Positions 37,142 to 46,272 of a stretch of 64,000 nucleotides of DNA are shown here, one piece after another. The notes beneath the pieces were generated by a model that made no database searches, was not told the DNA's origin, and was given only the letters and a program-made list of their open reading frames with translations. The stretch's first letter is position 1. Every line of letters starts with the position of its first letter. The stretch comes from CAZYFH01 sp965249175 (GTDB taxonomy: Bacteria; Acidobacteriota; Vicinamibacteria; Vicinamibacterales; UBA8438): the NCBI GenBank assembly GCA_965249175.1, contig OZ252227.1, forward strand, positions 6,510,001 to 6,574,000. Reading direction: 5' to 3'. A program made the translations under genes and the position numbers.

Positions 37142-37384
37142 TCAGGGCTGAGCGGCCCACTCCGGGCAACGCCACCCATGGCGGATCAAGAGCCGCTCGA
37201 CTTGCAGCGCGCGCTCCTGGAGCGCGAACGGCTCCTCGAACTGCTCATCGATAACCAGGCCACCGTGGGGAGCGGCGACCCTGACCGCGTAGGGTGTAGC
37301 GCCACTGCCGGTCACGATTTCGTAGCGGAGGCTTTGCGATCCGCGCTGCATGGTCCATCTCATCTGAAGGGTTATCGGTCGCAT
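37142..37384 (-). CDS. Small hypothetical protein
   Basis: 80 aa. No family recognised. It shows a plausible compact fold with YEIVTGSGATPYAVRV, GLVIDEQFEEPF and a C-terminal helix (LQERALQVERLLIRHGW). There is no signal peptide. It lies alone between the ADOP permease and the carboxylesterase, and the opposite strand is also open here, so it could be spurious. Confidence 0.35.
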   Translation of the reverse strand: MRPITLQMRWTMQRGSQSLRYEIVTGSGATPYAVRVAAPHGGLVIDEQFEEPFALQERALQVERLLIRHGWRCPEWAAQP

Positions 37385-37487
37385 CGCTCGCGGCGATTAG
37401 ATCGCCGATGGTCGCCAGGTTGCGTCGGGGTCGGCCGCGGTCCATGATTACCGGTGCATTCACGGGACCGACACACAAGGAGCCACC

Positions 37488-39131
37488 ATGCGCGCTGATT
37501 CGACGACATTGCTCGCCGCCGGGATCGCCCTCACGTTGTCCGCGTGTGGACCGGCGGCTGACCCGGCGACGACCGCAGCCGACGGTCGCCTCGGTCCAAT
37601 CATTCAGACCGCCCTCGGGACGCTCGAAGGCGAGCACGCGGACGCAGAGCAAGAGGTCCTGGTGTTTCGCGGCGTGCCGTATGCCGAGCCACCGGTCGGC
37701 GACAGTCGGTGGCGCCCGCCGGCACCGGCGGCGGCGTGGGACGGCACGCGCTCGGCCACCGAGTTCGGTCCCGCGTGCTGGCAGCAGCGGACAGAACCGA
37801 CATCCATCTACCATCGCGGCGACCTCGACCGCAGCGAGGACTGCCTCTCCCTCAACCTGTGGACTGCGGCGACCACTGCCAATGACGCGATGCCGGTCAT
37901 GGTCTGGTTTCACGGCGGAGGACATACCGGGGGTGTGGGCAGCGCGACGATCTTCGATGGGACGGCCATGGCCGGCAAAGGCGTCGTGCTCGTGACCATC
38001 AACTATCGGCTCGGTCCATTCGGCTTTCTGGTGCACCCCGCGCTGACCGCTGAATCGCCGCATGCGTCGTCCGGCAACTACGGGCTCCTCGACAAGATCG
38101 CCGCGCTCGAATGGGTGCGAGACAACATCGCGGCCTTCGGGGGCGACCCGAACAACGTGACGATCTTCGGCCAGTCGGCCGGCTCGTGGAGCGTCTGCTA
38201 CCTGATGGCATCACCGCTCGCGCGCGGTTTGTTCCACAAGGCCATCGGACACTCGGGCGGCTGCTTCAAAGACAACCGGATGAGGTTGACCGAGAGCGTG
38301 GGCGGCGGCCGGTCCGCGCATGAGGTGGGCCTGGACACGGGGTCGCAGCTGGGTGCCGAGGGGGACGGCGCCGAGGCCGCGGCGGCGCTGCGGGCGCTGC
38401 CGGCCGAAGCCGTGCTGACGACTGGCAGCCCGGGCGTGGTCGTCGACGGCTGGGTGGTCCCGAAACAGGCACGGGAGATTTTCGCCGCCGGGGAGCACAA
38501 CGACGTGCCGGTCATCGTCGGCTCGCTGGCGAACGAAGGGACGACCTTGTTCGCCGGCATGGAGGCACTGCCTCGACCGGAGCTGGCTTCGGCGCTTGCC
38601 GACGAGTACGGCGCGGGGGCCGAGGCGCTGCTCGCCGCGTACGAGGCGGACATCGACACGTCGACGAAGGCCGCCCGCCAGGCGATCACGGCTGACCGCA
38701 TGTTTGTCTGGGAGATGCGCGCCTGGGCTCGGGCCGTCGAAGCTGGGGGCAACACCGCGTATCTGTATTTCTTTAGCCAGGCGCCGCCGCTGTTTCATCT
38801 CTACACACCGGCGGACCCTGAAGTCGAGATGCCGGACGTCCCGAATGGCTATGGCGCCTATCACTCCGGTGACCTCGCCTACGCCTTCGGCAACACCCGG
38901 CTCGTCGGTATCAACTGGACCGATTGGGATCACGAGCTCTCCGACGCCATCACGACGTACTGGGTCAACTTCGCAACGACCGGAAATCCGAACGCAGCTG
39001 ATCTCCCCGCCTGGCCGCGCTACCAGGCCCTCACCGACGTGGCGCTCGAGTTCGGATCTGAGATCGGCACCCAGGTCGGCGTGCGGAAGGCCAAGATCGA
39101 TCTGTTCGAGCCGGTCACGGAGGCGAATTGA
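37488..39131 (+). CDS. Type B carboxylesterase, lipoprotein
   Basis: 547 aa. The signal ends with a lipobox (LSAC). Type B carboxylesterase features: VFRGVPYAEPPVGDSRWRPP, the EDCLSLNLW motif, oxyanion GGGHTGG, nucleophile Ser in FGQSAGSWSV, acid Glu around NEGTTLF and catalytic His in GAYHSGDLAYAFG. Length and order match the family. It would hydrolyse esters at the periplasmic side. A good ribosome site (AAGGAG) precedes the ATG. It is followed by the small structured transcript at 39252, with no other gene on this strand until the kinase. Confidence 0.9.
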   Translation: MRADSTTLLAAGIALTLSACGPAADPATTAADGRLGPIIQTALGTLEGEHADAEQEVLVFRGVPYAEPPVGDSRWRPPAPAAAWDGTRSATEFGPACWQQRTEPTSIYHRGDLDRSEDCLSLNLWTAATTANDAMPVMVWFHGGGHTGGVGSATIFDGTAMAGKGVVLVTINYRLGPFGFLVHPALTAESPHASSGNYGLLDKIAALEWVRDNIAAFGGDPNNVTIFGQSAGSWSVCYLMASPLARGLFHKAIGHSGGCFKDNRMRLTESVGGGRSAHEVGLDTGSQLGAEGDGAEAAAALRALPAEAVLTTGSPGVVVDGWVVPKQAREIFAAGEHNDVPVIVGSLANEGTTLFAGMEALPRPELASALADEYGAGAEALLAAYEADIDTSTKAARQAITADRMFVWEMRAWARAVEAGGNTAYLYFFSQAPPLFHLYTPADPEVEMPDVPNGYGAYHSGDLAYAFGNTRLVGINWTDWDHELSDAITTYWVNFATTGNPNAADLPAWPRYQALTDVALEFGSEIGTQVGVRKAKIDLFEPVTEAN

Positions 39132-39267
39132 CAGCGAGCGATCCATGACCCACCATGGGAGGTGTCGTTCCGCGTGTAGCGCGGCGGCCCCGGCTGGCTC
39201 GGGCGGCCCCGGGGTCGGGTGGGTTGGGACCTGCCACTCCTTATGCGCCCGAGAAGGAGGTGATCCT

Positions 39268-39312
39268 GTGGACGAACACAGTACGGGTCTTGCGGAGGTG
39301 GCGTCCTCGTAG
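39268..39312 (+). CDS. Possible 14-residue leader peptide
   Basis: GTG start seven bases after the extended ribosome site, reading M-D-E-H-S-T-G-L-A-E-V-A-S-S and a TAG. Another frame through the same RNA gives a longer basic peptide (WTNTVRVLRRWRPRRG...) without a well-placed start. Either or neither may be made. Confidence 0.3.
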   Translation: MDEHSTGLAEVASS

Positions 39313-39385
39313 GGGCCTCCAGCGCTTTGTGGTGGCGCAGGGGACCCCGTAGCGGGGTAACCCAACGCCGCCGACGCAGACCACT

Positions 39386-39422
39386 AAGGCCCTCGTTCCC
39401 GAAAGGGAGCGGGGGCCTTTTT
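39386..39422 (+). terminator. Strong intrinsic terminator
   Basis: A 15-bp stem with G-T pairs (AAGGCCCTCGTTCCC / GGGAGCGGGGGCCTT) closed by GAAA and followed by a run of five T. It ends the small transcript before the minus-strand gene at 39436. Confidence 0.85.
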
Positions 39423-39435
39423 CAATGTACGGGGT

Positions 39436-39705
39436 TCACTCATCCTCGTTCATCACGCCGCGCCCCAGCCCGGCGGCGGATAGCAGCTCCCGGCAACGAG
39501 CGGCCAGGGTGGACTCGACGTAGAAAACGGCGCCGTGACGCGGTCTCGTCAGGAGGCCGGCGCGAAAGAGCTCGACGCTCACCGCATAGTCGACGTCGTT
39601 TGCGGTGAGCACCGCCTCCACGCGCTGCGCCTCGGCGAGCGCGGCCGCGACAAAAATGCGCGACGCGTCTTCGTCCGCGAAATCCTCGACGTCGACTCTC
39701 GCCAC
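39436..39705 (-). CDS. DUF2007-like small protein
   Basis: 89 aa. The segment ALAEAQRVEAVLTANDVDYAVSVE is the start of a DUF2007-type fold (proteins annotated as putative signal transducers), with a second half ending in CRELLSAAGLG. Small cytoplasmic protein, role unknown. It is divergent from the kinase gene whose start lies only 25 bases away, so a shared regulatory region is possible. Confidence 0.6.
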   Translation of the reverse strand: MARVDVEDFADEDASRIFVAAALAEAQRVEAVLTANDVDYAVSVELFRAGLLTRPRHGAVFYVESTLAARCRELLSAAGLGRGVMNEDE

Positions 39706-39730
39706 CGGTGACGACTATACTCGCCGCTTC

Positions 39731-41251
39731 GTGGCGATTCTGCCTGGCTCAACGCTCGGTCCGTACGAGATCATCGGCGAGCTCGGCGCCGGTGGCATGG
39801 GCATCGTCTACAGGGCGCGGGACACGCGGCTGGACCGCGACGTCGCCATCAAGGTGCTCCCCGAGCATGTGGCGGGTGATGCCGACCTGAGGCAGCGGTT
39901 CGAGCGCGAGGCGCGCGCCGTCGCCGGATTGAACCACCCGAACATCTGCACACTCCACGACATCGGCGAACAGGACGGTCAGCCGTTCATCGCGCTGGAA
40001 CTGCTCGAAGGGAGCTCACTCGCTGAACGCCTCGGCAAACAGCCCGTGCCGCTGGAACAACTGCTGGAATGGGGCGTGCAGCTGGCGGATGCCCTTGCCG
40101 CCGCCCACGCCAAGGGGATCATTCATCGGGACATCAAGCCGGGCAACGTCTTCGTCACGACCGCGGGGCCGGTCAAGGTACTCGATTTCGGCCTCGCCAA
40201 GCCCGGAGCGGCGGGACCGGCGGTCGGGGTGGGCGGGGGCTACGACGGCCCGACGGTCCTACAGGACCACCTGACGAAGCCAGGGATGGCATTGGGTACG
40301 GTCGCCTATATGTCGCCGGAACAGGTCCGCGGCGAAGAGCTCGACACCCGCACCGACCTGTTCTCACTCGGCGTCATGCTGTACCAGCTTGCCACCGGGA
40401 GCTTGCCGTTCACCGGACAGACCGGAGCGATGGCCGTGGACCACCTGCTCCATCGGGCGCCCTCGTCCCCGCAACGGTTGAACGCCGACGTGCCAGCTGA
40501 GCTGGCGCGCATCGTCGACAAGGCGCTGGAGAAGGACCGGCGCATGCGGTACCAGACCGCGGCCGACATGCGCAGCGATCTGGTGCGTCTGAGGCGCGAC
40601 AGCGGAGCGCACCCGGTCGAAGCCGAGCGCAATTCCGTGGCCCGCGCCAAGACCGCAAGCCTCCGGATCGTGCACCCCTGGGAAGCGGTGGCGCGCGACA
40701 GCCGCGACTTTGCCGCTCAGGGCGCCGGCATCATGTACTGGTTTCGGGTGCCGTTGGGCGGCATCTGCTATCAGGATGGGTTCCGGAACGCGCTGCAACC
40801 GGCGCTGGAAAACCCCCGCATCTCACAGGTGCGGTTCGTCTTCGACTCGTCCGTTCCCGCGATTCACGAAGCGTGGGGTGCGCTGGTCCTCCCGCTGCTC
40901 GAAGCGTGGGGCTCGCACACCAATCGCGACATCGAGATCGACCGCCAGGATGACGAGGGACGGATCATCGACCGCGGGACGGGGTCGACGATCCTCACCT
41001 GGGTCGCCGCCGATCTGTCAGAGGAATTCAGCCCGTGCTTCAAGCTGCTGGTGGACGACCCGGGACTCGACGAACCGGGTGAGCCGCAGGCGCAGGTCTT
41101 CCTCTCCACAGCAAAGCGAACAGTGCGGTTCGGCGACGGCCGCCGGCACAGCATCCGTATCCCCGACACGATTCTGCGCGTACGCGCCTCGGACGACGCG
41201 AGCCTCCTGGACGCCCTCAGCCGCATCGCGAGCCAGTGGGATCTCCTGTAG
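39731..41251 (+). CDS. Serine/threonine protein kinase with an unrecognised C-terminal domain
   Basis: 506 aa. The N-terminal Hanks-type kinase has all core motifs: GELGAGGMGIVY (P-loop), VAIKVL (Lys), IIHRDIKPGNVF (catalytic loop), VLDFGLAKPG (DFG) and GTVAYMSPEQ. The kinase ends near residue 300. A ~165-residue C-terminal domain follows that I do not recognise (YWFRVPLGGICYQDGF; ISQVRFVFDSSVPAIHEAW; STILTWVAADLSEE). There is no transmembrane segment, TPR or TolB part as in most acidobacterial kinases. Start at GTG 39731, which leads into the family N-terminus LPGSTLGPYEI. Upstream in-frame codons overlap the divergent gene. Confidence 0.88.
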   Translation: MAILPGSTLGPYEIIGELGAGGMGIVYRARDTRLDRDVAIKVLPEHVAGDADLRQRFEREARAVAGLNHPNICTLHDIGEQDGQPFIALELLEGSSLAERLGKQPVPLEQLLEWGVQLADALAAAHAKGIIHRDIKPGNVFVTTAGPVKVLDFGLAKPGAAGPAVGVGGGYDGPTVLQDHLTKPGMALGTVAYMSPEQVRGEELDTRTDLFSLGVMLYQLATGSLPFTGQTGAMAVDHLLHRAPSSPQRLNADVPAELARIVDKALEKDRRMRYQTAADMRSDLVRLRRDSGAHPVEAERNSVARAKTASLRIVHPWEAVARDSRDFAAQGAGIMYWFRVPLGGICYQDGFRNALQPALENPRISQVRFVFDSSVPAIHEAWGALVLPLLEAWGSHTNRDIEIDRQDDEGRIIDRGTGSTILTWVAADLSEEFSPCFKLLVDDPGLDEPGEPQAQVFLSTAKRTVRFGDGRRHSIRIPDTILRVRASDDASLLDALSRIASQWDLL

Positions 41252-41252
41252 A

Positions 41253-42314
41253 TCAACCAAGTCCGCCGACAAAGCTCAGCAGCGCGCGGTTTACGTCATC
41301 CGGCGCTTCCTGCTGAATCCAATGGCCCTCGCCCTCGATCAGGGTGGAGCCGCGGAAATCGGTGCAGCCGGCTCCGGCAACCGCATAGAGATCGATCCCG
41401 GGGACGAACGTCCGCACCGGGTCGAGCGTTCCCGCGATGAGGCAGCTCGGTTGGTGGACCTCGAGCTGGGAGAGCTGCGGGAGCAGCTCCCAGTCTCTGC
41501 CCTGAGCACGGTAGCGGTTGAGCGGGCCACGAAACCCGCCTTGCTCGAATGCCTCGGTGTAGTAGTCAAGATCGGCCTCGGTCATCCACGACGGAAAGGG
41601 GTTGGGATCCACCATCGTCCCTAGCACGTCGGCGACCGGCTCCGGCGCCGACAGACTATGCAACGGCGCATGCTCCCCGTCCCCGGAAATCGTGAAGTAA
41701 ATCTTGCGAAGCGCGGTCCGGACGTCCGCTTCGAACGCGGCCTCCGCGACGCCTTCGTCCTGGAAGTACAGCTGATAGAAAAACCCCTCGCCGTACAGGC
41801 TGCGCCAGAAATCGACGCTCGGCACGTCCCCTCTCTGCCCGAACGGGACGCTCAGCCCGGCGACCGCGGCGATGCGATCGGGATGCAGCGCCGCCGTGTT
41901 CCAGCAGATGGGCGCACCCCAATCGTGCCCCACCAAGATGGCCTGGTCTTCGCCAAGCGCATCGATCAGACCGACGACGTCGTTCGTCAACGCGACCATG
42001 TCGTATGCGTCGATGGGGTGAGGCTTATCGCTTCCCCCATAGCCGCGCACGTCGGGCGCCACGACCCTGAACCCCGCATCGGCGATCGGCTGAATCTGAT
42101 GCCGCCACGAGTACCAGAGCTCTGGGAACCCGTGCACCATGATGACGAGCGGACCCGAGCCTTCGACAGCGGCGCGCACCGAGATGCCGTTCGTCTCGAA
42201 TCGCTCCAACGAAAATGGGGCGCTCTGGCTCACTTCGCCCCTCGTGATTGTCGCGGCCATCGCGGCCATCGAGGCGGTGACCAGAAACTCACGGCGCGTG
42301 CTCGCTTCGCACAT
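41253..42314 (-). CDS. Alpha/beta hydrolase, soluble epoxide hydrolase/dehalogenase type
   Basis: 353 aa. A Tat-like signal (STRREFLVTASMAAMAATI) is followed by the fold: oxyanion HGFPELWYSWRHQ, APDVRGYGGSDKP, and nucleophile Asp in VGHDWGAPICW. The catalytic His lies near the end in EGEGHWIQQEAPDDV. The HDWG nucleophile elbow and HGFPE motif are typical of soluble epoxide hydrolases and haloalkane dehalogenase relatives. Start ATG at 42312-42314. It lies 41 bases after the DUF5916 gene on the same strand and may be cotranscribed. Confidence 0.85.
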   Translation of the reverse strand: MCEASTRREFLVTASMAAMAATITRGEVSQSAPFSLERFETNGISVRAAVEGSGPLVIMVHGFPELWYSWRHQIQPIADAGFRVVAPDVRGYGGSDKPHPIDAYDMVALTNDVVGLIDALGEDQAILVGHDWGAPICWNTAALHPDRIAAVAGLSVPFGQRGDVPSVDFWRSLYGEGFFYQLYFQDEGVAEAAFEADVRTALRKIYFTISGDGEHAPLHSLSAPEPVADVLGTMVDPNPFPSWMTEADLDYYTEAFEQGGFRGPLNRYRAQGRDWELLPQLSQLEVHQPSCLIAGTLDPVRTFVPGIDLYAVAGAGCTDFRGSTLIEGEGHWIQQEAPDDVNRALLSFVGGLG

Positions 42315-42355
42315 GACGTCTCCTTGGGTCCTTAGCATCGGCTCTCGGCCATCGG

Positions 42356-45145
42356 TCAGAACCGGAACAGTCGATTGATTTTCACGATCAGGGCGCGATT
42401 CTGCAGCTCGGGGGATCGCTGAGGGACGAGCGCCTCGCGCTGCTCGTTGTAGACCACGAAGAGCTCGCTGCCCGGCCGATACTCCCACCGCAGCCGGAGG
42501 TTGGTGCTGACGGCGTCGGTGCTGGAGTTGTACTGCACCAGCGCGGAGACGAACATCAGGGGCGTCAGCGAGTAGATGGCCCGCGTGGTCAGGAGCTGGG
42601 CCGTGAATCGACCCTGCGGCAGCGCGATCCGGTTGAGCGAGATGGTCGGCTCAAGTGACAGCTGCGGCGTCAGCTCGATGCGGGTGCCGCCGAAGAAGCC
42701 GCCGAACCCGAAGTTGAACGTCGTCTTTTCCCCGCCGTAGAAATCGCCGTGCTGCACCGACACCGTGCCCGAGACACGCCGCTGCCGGCCCAGCGTGTAC
42801 CTCGCCTCCACGTCGGCGAAGTCATAGCCGCCCACCGGGATCGTGATGCCCGGCGCGATCGGAAACGGTAGTTCGAGAAACTCGTAATTGCGCGTGTAGG
42901 TGAGCTGGAACCGATCGCTGTTCTCGAGCTCGATCCCGAACAGCCCCTGCGTCTGTCGTGTTTCCAGCACGCCGGTGCGGTCCGTGATGTAGTCGAACCG
43001 GCCCTCCCACGTGACCTTCCTGATCGCCGCGATCGACTCGGGCCGCGGGCTGAACCGGGCCGACCCGAAGCTGCGCGCAAAGTCGTCGCGCCGTAGGAAC
43101 CCCACCTCTGGATTGAAGTCGTCGCCGACGATCAGCCGCTCCAGCTGCACCCCGTAACGGTCGCCCATGTAGTCGAGCTGGGCGCGATAGCTGATGTCGT
43201 CGTTCCCGCGGTCCGCCGTGCGCGTCTTCGCCCAGTAGGTGCTGATGTTCAGGTTGTCGTAGAACGAGAAGAGGCTGTCGACCCCGTAGGCCTCGTTCGA
43301 CCCGACGCCCGTCCGCGACACCGAGCGACCGGTGAACAGCGCGCCGACGCTGCTGCGCCGGAGCAGGTCACGTCTGAGGCTCAGCACCGTGAAGTTGGTC
43401 GCCGCGGCATTGGCGGCCGGCGCATCCGCGGTCCGGATGTTCAAAGCGCCGACGCTGAACTTCCCGATCCGGCCGGTCAGGCGACCACCGGCGTCGATCG
43501 GGACCTCCCGGCCCTGATTGAGCCCGATCTGGCGGCTATAGAAGAGGATGGGCGTGTTGCTGGCGCCGGCGAACTGCCCGCCGCTGCTCTCACCGCCGAA
43601 CGCGAACAGGCCCTGGTTCTCCAAGAAGAACTCACGCTTTTCGGGAAAGAACAGGCTGAAGCGCGTCAGGTTGACCTGCTGCTCGTCGGCCTCGACCTGC
43701 GCGAAGTCGGTGTTCACCGTGAAATCGGTCACCAGGTTTTCGGTGACCCCGTACTTGACGTCGAGCCCGATGTCGCCGGTCGCAATGCTGGGAAGCCCGC
43801 GCCCACCCGTCCGGGCGCCACCCACCTCGCCGATGGCGTACGGCTTCATTTCGAGGTTGAGGCCGGCGTCCGGCACCTCGAGGCCGACGAGCGTGGCTGC
43901 CTGTGAGATCTGCATGGCGGCCATCATCCCCCACGCTGCGGGAAGCGGCGTGAGGGTCGAATGCTCGTTCTTCCAGGCGACGAGGCGCTCGACCTGGAAG
44001 CCCCACGTCTGCCGCTGGCCCGGCCGGTACCGGAGGGACTTGAACGGGATCTCCGCCTCGAACGTCCACCCGCCCGCGAAGCGCCCCGCGCGCACGTCCC
44101 AGACGGGGTTCCAGTCGCCGTTCCAGGCGCGCTCGTTTGTGATCTGACCATCCATCCGGCCCCCGAGCGGGTTGACGACGAGCTCCACGGCGTTGCGCCG
44201 GTCGTAGAAGGTGTCGAGCACGATGCCGACAAACTCGCCCAGTCCCGAGCCGTCGCGGCGCATCTCGTTCGCCACCCACCGGGACTCCGGCGCGGAATCG
44301 AAGCAGCGACCGGCCACGTAGAGGTTGTCGCCGTCGAACAGCACCCAGATTTCGGTCTGCTCCGTCGCCGGCTCGCCCTCGAGCGGGTTGACCTGGATGA
44401 ACCCGGACACCGGCGGCACGTCTTGATACGCGCGCTCATCGAGTGCGCCGTCGATGCGCACGGGCTCGGTCACGCGGACCGCGCGTAGCGTGGCGCGACC
44501 GGCGGTGTCGCGCGCGATGGTGGCGGGTGGCACGGGCGGCGGCGGACCGTCGATGATCGACGCCGGTGCTGCGAGGCTAGCGCGGGTGCGCTGCACGACG
44601 GCCGTCGCCGGCGGAGGTGTGGCAACCGCCGTCCGGAGCTCGGCGGCGAACATCTCGACGACGCGATCCTGCAGCACGAAAAGCTCGTCGAGGGCGCCAT
44701 CGACGGTGTCGGCGTAGACCACAACGCCACTCGCGACCTCGAGCAGCCGAATGGTCATCCGTAGTTGGTCGTCAACCCGCTGGTAGCCGCCGGTGACGAG
44801 CCACGTGGCGCCCAGCCCAGCTGCGATGCGCGACGCAGCCTCATCCTCGGCGGGTCCGGCGGCGTCTGGAGCGGACGCCGGACGCAGCACACGGAGCCTC
44901 GCGGCGCGTGGAAGCTCGGACGTCAGCGTCTCGACGAGCCCGGCCCCGATCCATCGATCCGCCTCCGCGCCACTGATGTTGGCGAACGGTGCGACCCACA
45001 CCGTCTGGCCCGCGTCTCGTGCAGGCGTACTCGGTGTCTGTTGGCCGGCGCGGACGGGTGCCGTTGCGCAGATCGCGAGGACCACCACCCACCATACGGG
45101 GACCGCACGCCGACCCGATCTCACGTAATTCGCCGCGTTTCGCAC
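42356..45145 (-). CDS. DUF5916 outer-membrane protein with N-terminal TolB/FlgO-like domain
   Basis: 929 aa. Signal peptide (VVVLAICATAPVRAGQ), then residues ~45-170 resemble the FlgO/TolB-like N-terminal domain (VWVAPFANISGAEADRWIGAGLVETLTSELP; WLVTGGYQRVDDQLRMTIRL). A family 9 carbohydrate-binding-like domain follows (VRIDGALDERAYQDVPPVSGF; WVLFDGDNLYVAGRCFDSAP). The rest is DUF5916, a predicted outer-membrane beta barrel (TLIGRI-like strands, FSLFFPEKREFFLENQGLF, closing IVKINRLFRF with terminal Phe). The role is unknown. The domain order suggests a surface barrel carrying a periplasmic sensor domain that is usually linked to kinases. Confidence 0.82.
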   Translation of the reverse strand: MRNAANYVRSGRRAVPVWWVVVLAICATAPVRAGQQTPSTPARDAGQTVWVAPFANISGAEADRWIGAGLVETLTSELPRAARLRVLRPASAPDAAGPAEDEAASRIAAGLGATWLVTGGYQRVDDQLRMTIRLLEVASGVVVYADTVDGALDELFVLQDRVVEMFAAELRTAVATPPPATAVVQRTRASLAAPASIIDGPPPPVPPATIARDTAGRATLRAVRVTEPVRIDGALDERAYQDVPPVSGFIQVNPLEGEPATEQTEIWVLFDGDNLYVAGRCFDSAPESRWVANEMRRDGSGLGEFVGIVLDTFYDRRNAVELVVNPLGGRMDGQITNERAWNGDWNPVWDVRAGRFAGGWTFEAEIPFKSLRYRPGQRQTWGFQVERLVAWKNEHSTLTPLPAAWGMMAAMQISQAATLVGLEVPDAGLNLEMKPYAIGEVGGARTGGRGLPSIATGDIGLDVKYGVTENLVTDFTVNTDFAQVEADEQQVNLTRFSLFFPEKREFFLENQGLFAFGGESSGGQFAGASNTPILFYSRQIGLNQGREVPIDAGGRLTGRIGKFSVGALNIRTADAPAANAAATNFTVLSLRRDLLRRSSVGALFTGRSVSRTGVGSNEAYGVDSLFSFYDNLNISTYWAKTRTADRGNDDISYRAQLDYMGDRYGVQLERLIVGDDFNPEVGFLRRDDFARSFGSARFSPRPESIAAIRKVTWEGRFDYITDRTGVLETRQTQGLFGIELENSDRFQLTYTRNYEFLELPFPIAPGITIPVGGYDFADVEARYTLGRQRRVSGTVSVQHGDFYGGEKTTFNFGFGGFFGGTRIELTPQLSLEPTISLNRIALPQGRFTAQLLTTRAIYSLTPLMFVSALVQYNSSTDAVSTNLRLRWEYRPGSELFVVYNEQREALVPQRSPELQNRALIVKINRLFRF

Positions 45146-45216
45146 GGCCGAAGCCGTGCGCTACGACCCCAGGACACCGCCCGGGCTCCGTACGTAGCGT
45201 GGGCCTTCAGGCCCGC
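45142..45216. repeat. Pair of REP-like palindromes
   Basis: GCACGGCCGAAGCCGTGCGCTACG (45142-45165) and CGTAGCGTGGGCCTTCAGGCCCGC (45193-45216) in opposite orientation, upstream of the DUF5916 gene. Same unit as near 6.1, 20.9 and 61.6 kb. Confidence 0.75.
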
Positions 45217-45351
45217 GATGGGTTTGTGCGTCTCGCCGCGACCTCGGATCGCTCATGTCGGCGGAGTATACAGGTCGCCATCGGGCGCTTGCCCGGTGCT
45301 GCTCGGGAAAGGACTGCCAACGACGGCAGATCGCGGCCGGGCGCCGGAGGG

Positions 45352-46248
45352 CTACGACGTCACGGTGACCTTCACATAGCCGTTCGTCCAGCAGCACTGG
45401 TTGCCGGCGGAGCTGTCAATCCGGCCGAAGCTGTCGGCGCGCACGCGGATCACGTACTCGCCCGGCTGCTCGAAGGTCGCTGTCGTGGTCGCCATCCCCT
45501 CTGTCTCGGCGATCGGCTCGGTGTGCGGGCTGAAGACGACCGAGCCCGGACCGGCGTGCTTGAACCAGGTCACGTGCATCGCCGCGGCGTCGCCCCGCCG
45601 TCTGACCGGGAGCGGTTCTTCCTCCCGCACGCTGTCATCATGGATCCAGACCGTCAGCGGAAGCGGCGTGTCCACCGACGCGCGCATCGGCTCCACGTCG
45701 ATCCCGGTGGGACCCCGGCCGGCAGGGCCGTCGGGGCTGAAGCGGACCAGTGGGGGCTGCGACCCCATCGCCATCGGCCATCGGAGCCGATAGGCACTGG
45801 TCTTGGCGTTTCCGGGAACGCTGAAGGTCCGTTCTTGGTTGACCAGGGTCCAGACGACGTCGTCGCGGAAGCTGGCCGGCACGGTCACGGTGAACACCCC
45901 CCGCTCCCGCTCCCGGCGCCTGGGCGGGCCGTCGCCGTCACGCCGCCTGGGCGGCGGGAAGGACGTTGGTTGCCGGCCGTCGAACTCCGCCGGTTCGATG
46001 AAGTTGTCGGGACCCAGGGGAATCTCCACGGCCTCGGTCAGGTTGAGGTTTGAGTAGCCGAACGACAGGGTGACGGTGCCATCCGGATTCTGGTACCAGC
46101 CGTCGAAGAACGGGGCCACCCGAAGTCCGTTCGGCGGGAGCGGGGTCAGTGGTCGTTGTCGCTGGGCCCCCAACGACGGGGAGCCGATGAGCATCGCGGC
46201 TGCGACGCCGCCCACGAGCCAACGTCCGAGCACAGCCGTTCCCTCCAT
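45352..46248 (-). CDS. Exported protein of unknown function
   Basis: 298 aa. The signal peptide (VAAAMLIGSPSLGAQ) is followed by a conserved-looking opening (GLRVAPFFDGWYQNPDGTVTLSFGYSNLNLTEAVEIPLGPDNFIEP), a proline/arginine-rich linker (RRRDGDGPPRRRERER) and a C-terminal Ig-like region (ATTTATFEQPGEYVIRVRADSFGR; YVKVTVTS) resembling PKD-type domains. No enzymatic motif. Start ATG at 46246-46248. The terminator-like palindrome at 46273 lies just upstream. Similar proteins are seen next to the cytochrome-monooxygenase type gene that precedes it here, but I cannot give a role. Confidence 0.65.
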   Translation of the reverse strand: MEGTAVLGRWLVGGVAAAMLIGSPSLGAQRQRPLTPLPPNGLRVAPFFDGWYQNPDGTVTLSFGYSNLNLTEAVEIPLGPDNFIEPAEFDGRQPTSFPPPRRRDGDGPPRRRERERGVFTVTVPASFRDDVVWTLVNQERTFSVPGNAKTSAYRLRWPMAMGSQPPLVRFSPDGPAGRGPTGIDVEPMRASVDTPLPLTVWIHDDSVREEEPLPVRRRGDAAAMHVTWFKHAGPGSVVFSPHTEPIAETEGMATTTATFEQPGEYVIRVRADSFGRIDSSAGNQCCWTNGYVKVTVTS

Positions 46249-46272
46249 CAACGGGTCGTTGCCGAAACGCGA

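Larger units (their letters stand above)
39252..39422 (+). ncRNA. Candidate small structured RNA with 16S-complementary 5' part
   Basis: AGAAGGAGGTGATCC (39252-39266) is complementary to the conserved 3' end of bacterial 16S rRNA over at least 13 bases. Downstream are an ACCCCG/CGGGGT hairpin (39344-39358) and a strong intrinsic terminator. GGAGG at 39256-39260 or 39294-39298 could pair with CCTCC at 39316-39320, which would hide the ribosome site. No large gene is present in this transcript. The 5' end is not visible and no clear promoter was found. It may instead be the mRNA of a very short peptide. Confidence 0.45.
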
